The notes below the pieces were generated by a model. The model did no database searches. It saw only the letters and a list, made by a program, of their open reading frames with translations, and was not told the DNA's origin. This document shows, piece after piece, positions 36,901-49,826 of a stretch of 64,000 nt of DNA. The translations under genes and the position numbers were made by a program. The first letter of the stretch is position 1. Each line of letters starts with the position of its first letter. The stretch comes from Cymbidium sinense (taxonomy: Eukaryota; Streptophyta; Magnoliopsida; Asparagales; Orchidaceae), in contig CM038221.1 of NCBI GenBank assembly GCA_021442155.1, forward strand, positions 152,759,601 through 152,823,600. The letters run 5' to 3'.

Positions 36901-39900
36901 TCTCTCAACCACGCTATTTTAGGCATTTTTGAGAATCTCTCATACTTGTGTGGACGTGGTAGCTGCAACAACTTTCCCGAATGCTAACTTATCTATTGAT
37001 TTTTATATAGAATATAAGACCTTTTTGTCCTTCTTTCGAGTCTCTTAGAGGTCATCTTTTTATTGAGTAGCTAGGGTGACTTGTTGTCGCACCATATAGC
37101 TTTCATCAACAATTTCCCAAATGTCTTGGGGTCCTAGTAAAGCTTTCATTTGGATGCTCCAATTCTTGTAACTGGTATTGGTGAGATGAGTAAATGGTAG
37201 TTGTATAAGATTGTTGTTAACCATAACTTGTCTGGCTAAAATTTAAAAAAAAAATAATAGGATGGCTAGAGCACAAAATTAGTCAAGGAAATAGAGAAAT
37301 ATAATTTAGAGGACTTTTATGCTCAAATGACTGATTCCTTGTTAAATAAATGATCCTATTGTTTATATAGGGCTATAAAGAGGTTTTTTTGATTCATTTC
37401 AGTTCTACATAAGGAGTTATGATGCAATTTTCCAAGGGTGACATTTTAAAACCCAAATTAACTCTTGATATGCTCAAGATTCTTTGTATACTTCCTATAT
37501 GCATGATCTACCTTTAATGTAGTTATAAATGTAGCTTGGCACTTAAGGATTTTAACTCTTAGAATTTTCACAACTCTTTAGAATTTTTAAATTATAATGA
37601 ATTTAAATTTGATTTCCAACAAATAATAAGTATTTTGTATAATCATGTAGCATAGTGGTTAACAGCAATATCTTTCTAATGTTTCTTACTTCAGAATACA
37701 AGATGTTCTTATCGTGATCTTCTACTTATTTTCAAGAATTTATCGTATGAAACTATGCTCTATTTTTCAACATCATTTCGGCTAATTGTTATTTGCTTAG
37801 CATATGAATAATAAGTATTTGTGTAACCATGTAACATATTAGGGGACTAACAATAATATCTTTTAAATGATTCTTATGTTATTATACAATCTGTTTCACA
37901 TTTTCAACATCTCAGAACTTCATGAGTTTTCTTACTATTTTTTGTTCAACTTCTAGTAGATTATTTGAAGCCATAGTTTGTATCAGTCCCTCCTTTCAAT
38001 AACAGATGTGCATATCAATAAAATAATAAATGCATTACAAATCAACATTGCAACATGAGGATCAGTTGGCAACTTGAAAACCTTAATTATTACGCAGCAT
38101 TGCTTCTCTATACTATTTGACTATCTTGGTTAGTTATTCTTTAGTTTTGGGATTTGAATTCACTTCTAACTATGTCTCAACCATGTTGAATATATATATA
38201 TATATATGCACGTATATTCACAGTTTTATGATCTTCACTATAACTGTTTGGAACTCTCTTATTTTGATTAAACAAAATTTAAATCAAAATAAGAGTGTTT
38301 CAATCAGCTATAATGGTCTGTTTTGAAATCATTATCTTTTATTACAGTCTAATGCCAATCACTGTGTTTTTTTTATTAATTGTGAAAGCTACACTTATAG
38401 TACGTTGCTGCTGCCTTATACACTCACCATTTTTAACCATTCCTTTGATTTAGCTATGTGTAGAATGGAATGTCTTATACACAATGCATATGACTCAAAA
38501 AGCGAAGAAATATCATGATGGTATCTTGCGAGTGCTCATTTGTAGCTCCCATTTGAACCTGGTAATTTTTTTTATTTTTTGTGTTTTTATATTTTCATTT
38601 CTAAAGCATATGCAACTTCTTTTTTTTTTTTTTCCTGCCCCCAATACATTCAACTTCCATGTCATCAGTGGTTGTTTTAGGCTTTAAAATCATATCCGAT
38701 ATCATGGTATTGATTGCCATTTTTTTTCTAAGAAATCGAAATGCAAGAACTCTGAACCATGCTGGTACTAAAACGGTTATTCTGGTTGTTCTGTGTGGCG
38801 AGTGGTGTTGTTTCCTTTTTCTGTTGATAGGCTAATATGGACAATCGCCAGTTCATCACTAACCACCCTTGACGCACTGATTTCATCGTGGCTTGATATG
38901 TCATTTGTTCAATGTGGAGCAATTGGCCATGCTTAAGATTTCATTGTGATTTGGGAGAACCAGCCTCCATTTGTTGCTTGAGTTATCGTGTCAATGCTTT
39001 ATTTCTCGTCACTGGTTTAGATCTTTCAGTTCTTTGTTTTAATGCTGAATTTGATCGTTATGGAAGTTATTGATCCGGAAGGATAGCTAGCACAATTTCG
39101 CTCTTCATTCACATGCATCATATATTTTTTCTCATGTCACTCATGTTGGCGTATTTCTTATATTTTTCTTGTGGGGTAATCTAGACAATATGTATATTTC
39201 TTATATTTTTCTTGTGTGGTAACCTAGAAAATATGAGTATTCCTTTAAGACAAGTTTGATGTTCTGACCTATGTAATTGATTTTGTAAAATGCGCAATGA
39301 TTGAGCAATTAGATTATGATTGAGACATATTGAATTGATTTTATATGATGATACACCTATTGATGAGTACTTTTGATGCGTTCTATTGAGTTCCTGCATG
39401 GGATACATAAGGAGCTAGACATTGAGATGCTCTTTCCATGAGTGTTCATCTTCTTTCTTTCTTCTCTATCTGTGAACAAGGATTCTTCCTCATTTTCTCT
39501 GTTAGAGTTGGTAAGAGGAGTTTAGTTTCTTGCAGAATTTGTTTCATATTAATTAATTTATCATTATTTATTATTTAGATCACACATGTCAAAACAAAAG
39601 TGCTAAATAACATGCATTATGGTATGGTGCAACACACCATCTGCACCATTCATGGCATTGTGTAGGGGTTTAAAATATTCTGCATTATTTACACTATGCA
39701 CAACCATACACATGCCAGATAGTCCACCCCCCTCCGCGCATTGCACATGCTAGTTTAAATTTGATAATTTAGGGTTATAAATAAACTTTAGATTATTTCT
39801 TATTTAATATATATATTTTTTTAGGATCTCACATGCACACATAGCTTATCTTGCTCAATCTCGCAATGTTAGGGTATCACTCATTGCCTTGCCCTCCTAG

Positions 39901-42900
39901 GTCCCACTCAGTTTGTGTCATCGAACATGGCATCTGGGCTCTCTCTCTGGCTTTGTCCTAGCCTCACACAGCACCCGCACAATTCATGATTTTTCTTTCC
40001 TCTCATAGCAAGCCAGATGCCTTGTCTTCTTCACGCACTAGGCCACATTCCCTATGCTCACCCTTTGACCTTGCCTTCATCGCTTGGTCTCATATACCTT
40101 CTTTTCAGCAGACTGCACTCAGCCTGTAAGCCTTCACCTTTCAACTAGCAAGCTTGAGTTTTGATGAAGGTATTTTTAAGATTCAAAGATTGAACTAGGG
40201 GTGTAAGGGAATATATATATATATTAAAAAGCTAAAGGCTGTGGTTTTTTTTTAAAAAGAATTAGGCTGTCACCCCTTTGCAAGTTGATTTATTTTATTA
40301 TGGTTTCATGGTGGTTTTTTATTTTAAGTTACTGCAGGTTTCCCAAAACAAAAACAAAAAAATGGCTGCCACCATATTAGTTTACCTCTGCCTCATGCTA
40401 TTTTCATTTTCCCCCTCTTCTCTACTTTGTTAATGGCCCTCACTAGAGAATAACTTGCATCTTTGCATCTATGCACTATGCCAGAAACTCAATCATTTGT
40501 CCCATCCATCCTCGAGAATTATAAGGAGTTTGAGTTTATTTAGTTTTTTGGGCTCGAGTTTGCTACTACTCGAACTCGACTTTACTCGTTTACACCCCTA
40601 GGATGAGCCAATGTTTTAAGAAAGCAATAACAGTACATAGTTTCATTTATTCAATATGGATTAGTTGACTTAATGAGATGTACAAATCAAAGATCTTTAG
40701 TCAACCCTTTCAAGACCTCCTTTGTTGTTGCCTTGTTAATATTACAATGTTTTCATCAACAATAAATGCATTTGAAAAAAATGTTTACATGTGTGGAATT
40801 TATGTTGGGTTCTTATGAAAAGGAAGCTAAGGTAAAACAAGCTCAACAAATCATCTTGAAGCAATTTTTTTAGAATATTGTTAGATATGCCCTTAAAATA
40901 AGAGGCCCTTTGTTGAAGTTCCTTGGATTGATTGATGGAGAAAAAAAAGCCTCTAATGGGCTATATATATGAAGTGATGGATATGACTAAAGAAGCAATT
41001 GTTGTAAGTTTTAACAATAGTGATAAATACGAATACATTTTTAAAATTATTAATAGAAGATATAAGTTGCGACTCTACCTTTGCATGCAGTTACACATTC
41101 TTAAATCTTAAGTGCTTTTTTAGTAACTTTAATATTGTAAAGGATAAGAAAATATCTGATGGAGTATATGTATGCATTAGAAGATTGGCTAATGATTTTG
41201 ATGAAGAAAGTTAAATTAGTAATGAGTTGAGTCTATAGATTCGGGTGAAGGATTTTTTGGTATTCCTATAACTATAAAATAAAGGATGACTCGAGAACCA
41301 GGTAACATGATTTGCACGAAAGTATACTTAGTATTGGATAATATTTTGATATTTAAGTAATAATGAAAATTGAATACTTCATTACTTTCAATCGATTGGT
41401 GGCTAGTGTATGGCTTAGCAGCTCCATAATCTGAAGTTTTGTGATTAAAGTCCTTAGCCTGAGCTATATTTTGTATTTTTTTGTGGTTTTTAGTTATAGC
41501 TTATTGCAGAAAGAAGAAGCAAGATGGATTATGGTCACCTCAAAGATTTAGTTTATGTGATATATAATAGATCATTGATTCACAAATGTAGTTATCTTGG
41601 CTTTATTAACTCTCTCTTTCTCTCTTTAAATGATATAAATGAGTTTAAAGGAAAAATGAATGATGTGTGAGATGAGACGATGAATTAGTTATTAGTGAGG
41701 AAGTTTTGCACAGAGTACTATCACAAAAGTTAACAGTGTTTATGACAAAAGCTACAATATTCGAGAGCGAACTGAAGGCAAAGAGAACAAATTTTCATTA
41801 ATATTGTTACAACTAAACATGAAGATGATAAGTGTGATGAAAATGATTATGATTTAGAGGATGAGGATTTTGATGATGGAAATGAGTTTTTTTTTTCTTA
41901 CTTACGATGATGATTCTCATTAAGATTAATTTAATTTTTAATACAAATTTTAGACTTGCAAAAAAAAAAATGATTTTAATATTTTGAAGTTTAAGTGATT
42001 GATGTGTTGAGCACATGAACTTAAAGTATAACTTATGTTATTTTTATTATTATGATAGATTATCTTTTAATTTAATAGTCTTTCATATTTATTTACGTTT
42101 TTATTCATAATTTTAAAGATTTTGGGCCATGTTTAAAATGGCGCATGCCACATGGATGCTGTGCACTATAGCTCCACGGGAACTTTTGTGTTGTGGTGTG
42201 CTATTCACCATTGAGAACTATGATTTATATTATATTAGGTTGTAGATTTCAGTAAGATTCATGAGATTACTTATTTTATGAGATAATAGATTTAGTATGA
42301 ATCATAATGTAGTTATACTTGTAAGTTTGAGTTTTATAATAATAACAATAGCTAACTTAAGTTGGTTATAGGTTAACTTTTGGCTATGTTGCACCTATTT
42401 TAATTGGATTTTCAGTACTTTGTGTATGTGTGATTAATTAAAGATCGATGATTTTTTGGTTTTTTTGAGTTAAGATTAAAGTACTAATTTTTCTCTAGTT
42501 CTCAATAGAGTTTCTAACTTTCAAAATGAACTTATTTAAAGGATAAAAGTATCCTCCTTGGTTAGGAGCAGTAAGTATTCTTAATGCTTGTAACAGGTTT
42601 CTAGATATTTTATAAGTGTCTAATGACATCTTTCACATTCAATTATTAGTGCACATATTTTGTATGTCTTATTTAACATTCATAATAAACTACAATTTGC
42701 ATATATAACTTTTCCTTGATTAATTGTTACATAAAGTTCTATATTTTGAAATGATTTATATGCTAGCAAGATTTGTTGTTCATACATATTATCTAAATCA
42801 AATACAATAATTCTTGTTAATACAAAATATATTTTAATATATAATAATTATTAAACATATTAATTATAAAATACTTGCTATTAATATATTAAACATATAT

Positions 42901-44325
42901 ACTTGTTTGCAATGGGTGCATAAGTTGGTTGAACATTTTTGGATTTGGCTAGTAGGGTTGACGGATCTTCAGAGTGATGAGTGTTTTAGGAATTGTTGGA
43001 TTTTCATAGGATGGTGCATACCTTCTTGGTTTAGGGTGTCTTAGTATAAATCAAACATATATATATGCTTAATATGATTTATGATGGATATATGAACATA
43101 TAAATACATTAATTATTATTTATCATACAAATGATCATGAATTTTACTATATTATAAATCATCTTAAAATACGTAACACTTTTCATGCAAGATTATTCTA
43201 CTACTCTTTGATATGACGACATATATTGTACTGCTATTATATTATGAATTATTTCTTATTTATAGTTCATACTACATGTCTCACATCTTGATGTTTATGT
43301 TTTATAATAGAAGGTATTTCTTGAATTTGAAATGCCAAGTTTGTTTGCCGAAAAATTTTCTTATTTAACAGATTTATCATATTGCTTAGTCATTTGGAAT
43401 TTGAGTTTATGTTGTAGTTCTACCTTTAGCTTCTTTTGTGTTTTCTGTAGTTGTTCTTTATGTTGTTCATTTTCTTTTTTTTTTTTAGCTTTTTTGTTAT
43501 TTCCCTATTGAACTATATTAAATACAATGTTGATGCAATACAATACCTGTTGCTTCCTTATTCTTATGCTTATATTTTACTTACAATTATACATATATGA
43601 AAATTTTTCTATTGAATGATGAACATCTTTATTTGATTCGGATTTTTAAGATTAATCCCTTCATGACGTCTTCCATTATCGAAGATTTAGGGTGTGAAAT
43701 CATCATCCCAGGTCATCAAGTTGTACATACACTTAGCTGTGAAGCTAGTTAATTTAGCCCAATCAGAGGTTCTTTCTCAGCAACTATAAATTGCATCATC
43801 TAGAGGTACCGTATCCTCTACAAAGTAGGCAAAGAATTGGATTTCTAGATAGGCAAGTTAGTTTGTCGATTTGGAAATAGTACTTACATTTCTTATGTAG
43901 GAAAGAGATGCTTATAAAAAGGTTATGCTACATTGTAACCTTTAAGCCGTCGATGTCCACCTTTGATGGCACTCTCATCAACAACCCTGCCTAGTTCCAA
44001 GATGAACTCACACCCCAAAGCCGCAAACATGAAGAACACTACCTTGTTCTTTGAGTGAGTAGCTCTTTGTCTGTACTTCACTCTCAAGTGTCAGTGTTTT
44101 TCTCTTTAAGCTTCAACAACACATCTCACCTGCAAGCATGACTTATCCCCTTTTCCTCCAATCATCTATGATATATTTAACTCAAATTGCTAGCAAGCAA
44201 CCAACCTTTAATGAATTGTCAAAGGTAGTCGTTGCTTTCTATCACTTTGGTGACCAAGGCATATACTTTGACACCTACAAATCCGGCAGCCGCAGCCACC
44301 ATGTACTCCATGTGCATTTTTTTCT

Positions 44326-44357
<32 letters not shown>

Positions 44358-47009
44358 GCTTGAGTTTTAAAAAAGGCAAAAGCTTTTAAAATAAAGAAGT
44401 TTGTATTCAATTTGGCCTCCTCGCAAGTCTCAACATTGTCATCTTGCCTGAGGTGTAATATGGAATTGGTGTGATAGTCCTCTATATGTATCCGATTAGT
44501 TCACTTTTCTTTTTCTTTTTTTTTCAACGGTTATGTAGTACCTAAGGATGAAGCTAAAAATGTTCACTGTTTGATGCAATAGAAAGTCATCCTAACTTTG
44601 ATTAATTATCATTGTCCCATAAATTTGTACTTTCTTATGATGAAGATTATGATTAATCAGGAGAAAAGTCACAATCCAACTTTTTTGTGGTCATCATTTG
44701 AGATGATCCATTCTGTTGGCTTTATTTAATCAGCTTTGTCAGCACACAGATTGATCATATCTATGAATTGTTGGTACTGCATAGTGTGACCAGTCATTTA
44801 ATATGGCTTATATAATAGCCGCTGTGAAGTTAAAAACAATATAGAAATCTATGTTACGTTAAATGCTACTTTTCTTTCATAATAATGTAGGTCAGGGATT
44901 ATAGGTTCTGAGGTGGATTTTTGGGAAATTGTTGGGGGTGATGCTTCTAGCTTTGAAAAACCACTTTATGAGTTATAGCATTGTTTTGTAATTCTTTCTA
45001 AATATATTTTGTGTTATCATTGATTGGTTGCAATCTTAAGTGAATATATAATTTTTTCGGTAGATTACACATGATTCACTGTTTTTAACAGTTCATCCTT
45101 TGTGTAGCTGAACAATTATTGATTATTTTCATGCTTGCAGATTACTTTGTTGAATGAAGATGGGACCATACTGAGCAGCAAGTATCTTAAATCAGTTGCA
45201 TGCTTGCAAACGGGGAAAAACTGTGAATTTCCCAACTACCTTGTTGAGATTGGTGAAAGAAGGGATTCTGCACCTGGACAAGGTGAAGATATTATTGGCA
45301 ATCACATTATTGAAGTTGGTGGGAACTGACGAGTATAGTTTGGATTTTTAGTATACCTAATTTTGAATAGTTTTGATATTTTTAAATACTTTTTTCTTTT
45401 ATATATTTTTAAATTTTTTGGATAAACGGAAACACATCAATGATTATTCCTGATCTCTGTTTTTTGTTGGTTTATACAGAGGACTATAGTAATGTTCGCT
45501 CCTTACGCAAAGATTTTCACAAGAAGGATTTTATAAATCAAGTTTTCCCTTCTAAACCTGAAAAATGTGACAAGCTTGTGACATCTAGGAAAGATTGCAA
45601 AATTCCACCGTGCATTGGTTTGTTATTTTTCCCTTGATATTCTAATTAATATATCTGTTATGTCATGCTACATTCTTTTTCTTGTTGAGGCATTGTTCAA
45701 CTAATGCTTTTATTCTGTGGTTTCATCTCACTGTTCAATCTTTTAGATTTTTGAAACGCAAAAAGTTTACCAGACTTCTATAACAATGCTGTTCATGTTA
45801 TGCGGAGTGTTGAACGCACTTATTATTTAAGGAATTTTACACATCCAAAAGCATAACATGATCCTACGTTGCCAATTTGTAATCCGGTTGCTTGTTCAAG
45901 CATGTTACCCAGTCATCACAAAATCCACAGTTCATTTCCATTCACAGACTAATTTTTTAAAAGCTTGGTTGTTAAATTAGACTATGATATTCATAAGCCT
46001 CTCCATACTTTTCAATTTCAATGTGGTGCTTGGATTGGTCAATCCATATTAAACTAAATTCAACATGGCTTGTTATGATGTGTGCTAACAAAACTCAAAG
46101 CTAGAAAGCTCTAGATGTTTGTTAAATTAGCAAACCAACAACACATATGTAGTCTATTTTTTTAAGTAATTTATACTAAGTAATATCATGCCTAGAATTC
46201 AGAAGGCAACACACTCCAATAATATGTGGTATGATGAAGAGATTAATCTCAACTCTTGAGATAAACCTCAAGTTTTGTTATGGAAATAGTTTTGATGATC
46301 TCAATAAAGTTTGTATTGTAATCCATAATCAATTTCAATTTGAGTAGCTTTGTCTTTGATATGGAAAGTATCATACATGTATAATTATATGCAAAAATAT
46401 ATAAGCATAAGAATATACACCAATAACAACAACAACAAGCCTTTATCCTACTAAGTGGGGTCGGCTACATGAATCCTTCTTCTCCATTGTGTCCTATTAT
46501 GTGTCAAATTTTTTTTGCATCATAGAGTATTAATAATAATTAAATAGAGAAACAATAATAAATAATAGAAAAGGAAATGCAACTACATAAGCAAAAACTA
46601 CCAAAAATCTAATATAATTCTAGGTAAAAAATACAATGTAGAATTAATGTATTGAATGCAATAACTGCTGGTAAAAGAGTGTTTTTGCCCTACAATGATA
46701 GTTTACTCAACAACCCAATAGAATTTATTATAAACAAATTACCACAAATGAGTTTGACATTCAAACTCTTTAAATAATTCTTATTTATTTAAGTATAAAT
46801 GACAAGATATGTGACATGTATGAATATTAAATAAAGCGAGATTTACAAAATTATAGCAGCATAATAAATGCCATCATATCAAGAGGTTGGAGTAATACCG
46901 CAATGCATAGATGAAAGATGTCATATTATAGTAGTATAACGATGTTCATGATCACTTGCATTAAATAAATGTAATCAACACATTTCTATTCTAATATATG
47001 TCCAATTAC

Positions 47010-47072
<63 letters not shown>

Positions 47073-48600
47073 CATGTGTGTGCATGTACATATACACTAT
47101 TCATGTGGCCATTTTAGTGTTAGAGAATTGCATTTCTTCAATCAAGCTCATCAACTATACAATTTTGATCTAAATGTAGTCCTTTACAAAATTAGTCTCA
47201 ATTTAGTCTCTGATGGACCACTTTGTGGGATTAAATTGGAGAAATGTGATACTCAAGTCCTAAATTAGCCATATATGAATAGTTGAGGACTATTTTAGAG
47301 TATCATACAATCTTGTTATCATAAAGATTATTTCAAAATTTAAGAATTTATTTAGCAATTAATCAAGATAAAGTTGTCTACTTCACCTGATATTTTAAGA
47401 TAAAGAGAAAATTACTTCATTGTGTTCAACATTAGACATATGAATGCAAGAGTTGAAATCTTTGACTTTACTTTGATTATTGGATTTGATTTTTTTGTGA
47501 ATTTCTCACTAATAATATGTTTGAGGAAATGACTACAAGTAAAAAAAAAAAACTTTGATATTACCTGAACAACTTTAGAACGCATTCATTGAATGCATTA
47601 TTAGAGAAGTTGTTTGGAATACATCTAAAATTATGACTTGCACTGCCTAAACAAAGATTATGTAACATTCAAAATAACTATTTTCATGTGAATCGGAACT
47701 TTCAGAATAGCTATTTACAGCATTTTTTTAATATATTGAAGAGCAATTTAAGGTATCATTTTGAGTAATAAACCTAAAATTCAAACGTCAATTATTTATC
47801 GAGATAATAGCTGTGTTCAGAACAATAAATCCAAAATAGCAACTATTTATAGTTCTCGTAGTGATTATATAGATTAACAAATCAATTGCTGAATGTTAGA
47901 ATGGTTAAATGGCAACAATTACATAGACTTTAATTAAAATCACTTGCAAATCATATATACATTTATAGAGATGAAACTTATATTCAAATTACTTTTACAA
48001 TTATATAAACTCTCCAATCAATTTTATTCAAATAACTGCATTAGCTCTCAAAAGTGTCTATTATGTATTACAAGACCGTGGTGGGAATTTAACTTACAAG
48101 TAATTATATTAGTCTTTCGCTCTACACTACTTGCATGGGAGTTGCCCCACATCATTTTCTTCTTTTGAAAGCTAGAATGCCTAACCTTCCGCTCTACATA
48201 GATTAACAAATCAATTGATGAATGTTAAAATGATTAAATAACAACAATTACATAGACTTTCATTAATATCGCTTGGAATTCATATATACATTTATAGAGA
48301 TGAAACTTATATTCAGATTACTTTTATAATTATATTGACTCTCAAATCAATTATATTCAAATAAATGCTGCTTACAAAATGTATGTATTATGTACTACAA
48401 GACAATGGTGGGAATTTAGCTTACTAGTAATTAGATTTGTCTTTCTCTCTATACTAGTTGCATAGGCGTCTGCATCATTTTCTTCTTTTGAAGGCATTTT
48501 ATTTTTCTTTGGATGATCACTTTTCATCTTTGCTAATCGAGTCAACACGACAATGTTCTTAATTTGTTTTGAAATCTCTTTGATGTCTTTATTTTATTGG

Positions 48601-48631
<31 letters not shown>

Positions 48632-49787
48632 GAACTCAACTATTCTTGAGTATAAAACCTTGAGCATTTGTTGTAGTAATGTACATCGTGAGTACTAGAT
48701 GCAATCAACACATGTTCATACAGTAGACTTATAACATTGAACTTTCAACTTATACAAATTTTTATTCAAGTCAACTTCACCAACAAGACCACCAGCAAGG
48801 ACATGTTCAAATTGGATAATGTGATACATATTTAACTTTGGAGTCTTGGTTGTTGACCTCCATGCATGCGCCATAAGTCAAGTCGAGCTCACAAGGTGAA
48901 TTTGGCGAGCTTCGATGCGTAAATCGGAGCTGAAATGCCTTCGACGGTGTCGAAAATCAGTCGAAAAGATCTCCGATCGATGAACGGACTCCGCCATCGT
49001 GTTTAGAACGTCGAAATTGATCAAAATATGCATATTTCACAATTCGACGGTCGACCGACAAGGGGCCGTCGCGACATTAATGCATATCGAGTCGCGGCAC
49101 AACGACGCGAACGACTGCTCGCGAAAATTAATCACGTCGTTAGCGTCGAAATGTCAAACCTATCAAACGAATTCGGAATGGACGTATGCGTGAATATCGA
49201 GCAATCAGATACAACAACGCGCAAATCAAAGCTGAAATATACTCGACGACACCGAAATCCAGTCGAAACGACCTCCGATCGACGAACGGACTCCACCATC
49301 GCGTTCAGAATGTCAAAATTGATCAGAATATGCATATTGCATAATTCGATAGTCGATCGATTAAGGAGGGCCGCCGATACGCTGACATGCATATCGAGGT
49401 CGGAAAGCGGCGACAATGCCCAAACGACCCACGTTCGCGAAATTGATTGCGTCGTTAGTGTCGAAACGTTAAAACTTATTAAATAAGATGTCTGCCAATT
49501 GGATGAGCCAATAATATCGAAGCATATAAACGATGACAAAATTAACCGAAATTAACCCCGATTTGACACTTGAACCAAACAGCGATAGGAAAACGGATGT
49601 CCCCGAACATCAAAGTAAGCTAAAATTGACATATATTGTCTATGTGACAATGTCGGCGTGAAAATTTAAATTATGACAAATAAAATAATAAAAAAATAAA
49701 TTCTATAAATACCCCCCTTAAAACTCTAAACCTAATTTTTTTCTATTCTCCCAAACCGTCAGCCGACATTTCCCTTCTCCCTCTCCT

Positions 49788-49826
<39 letters not shown>

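Larger units (their letters stand above)
27427..37224 (-). mobile_element. Ty1-copia element remnant in intron 3, split by a gypsy insertion
   Basis: Minus strand. The gag start (ATG at 37224) runs to about 36530 with the peptides [33 protein letters not shown] and [17 protein letters not shown], clear copia Gag. It is interrupted by the gypsy element at 29742-36431. It resumes with a degraded CCHC knuckle ([10 protein letters not shown]) at about 28900-28950, then the protease/pre-integrase area ([27 protein letters not shown]) at 28540-28720. Integrase pieces follow down to 27427 ([58 protein letters not shown]). Reverse transcriptase and RNase H are missing. There are many stops. LTRs were not identified. 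Confidence 0.85.

Noticed and set aside
49028..49539. 152-aa plus and 135-aa minus frames overlapping each other
   Set aside because: Both strands are open because the 302-bp repeat is CGA/TCG-rich; the peptides show the repeat period and no family resemblance.
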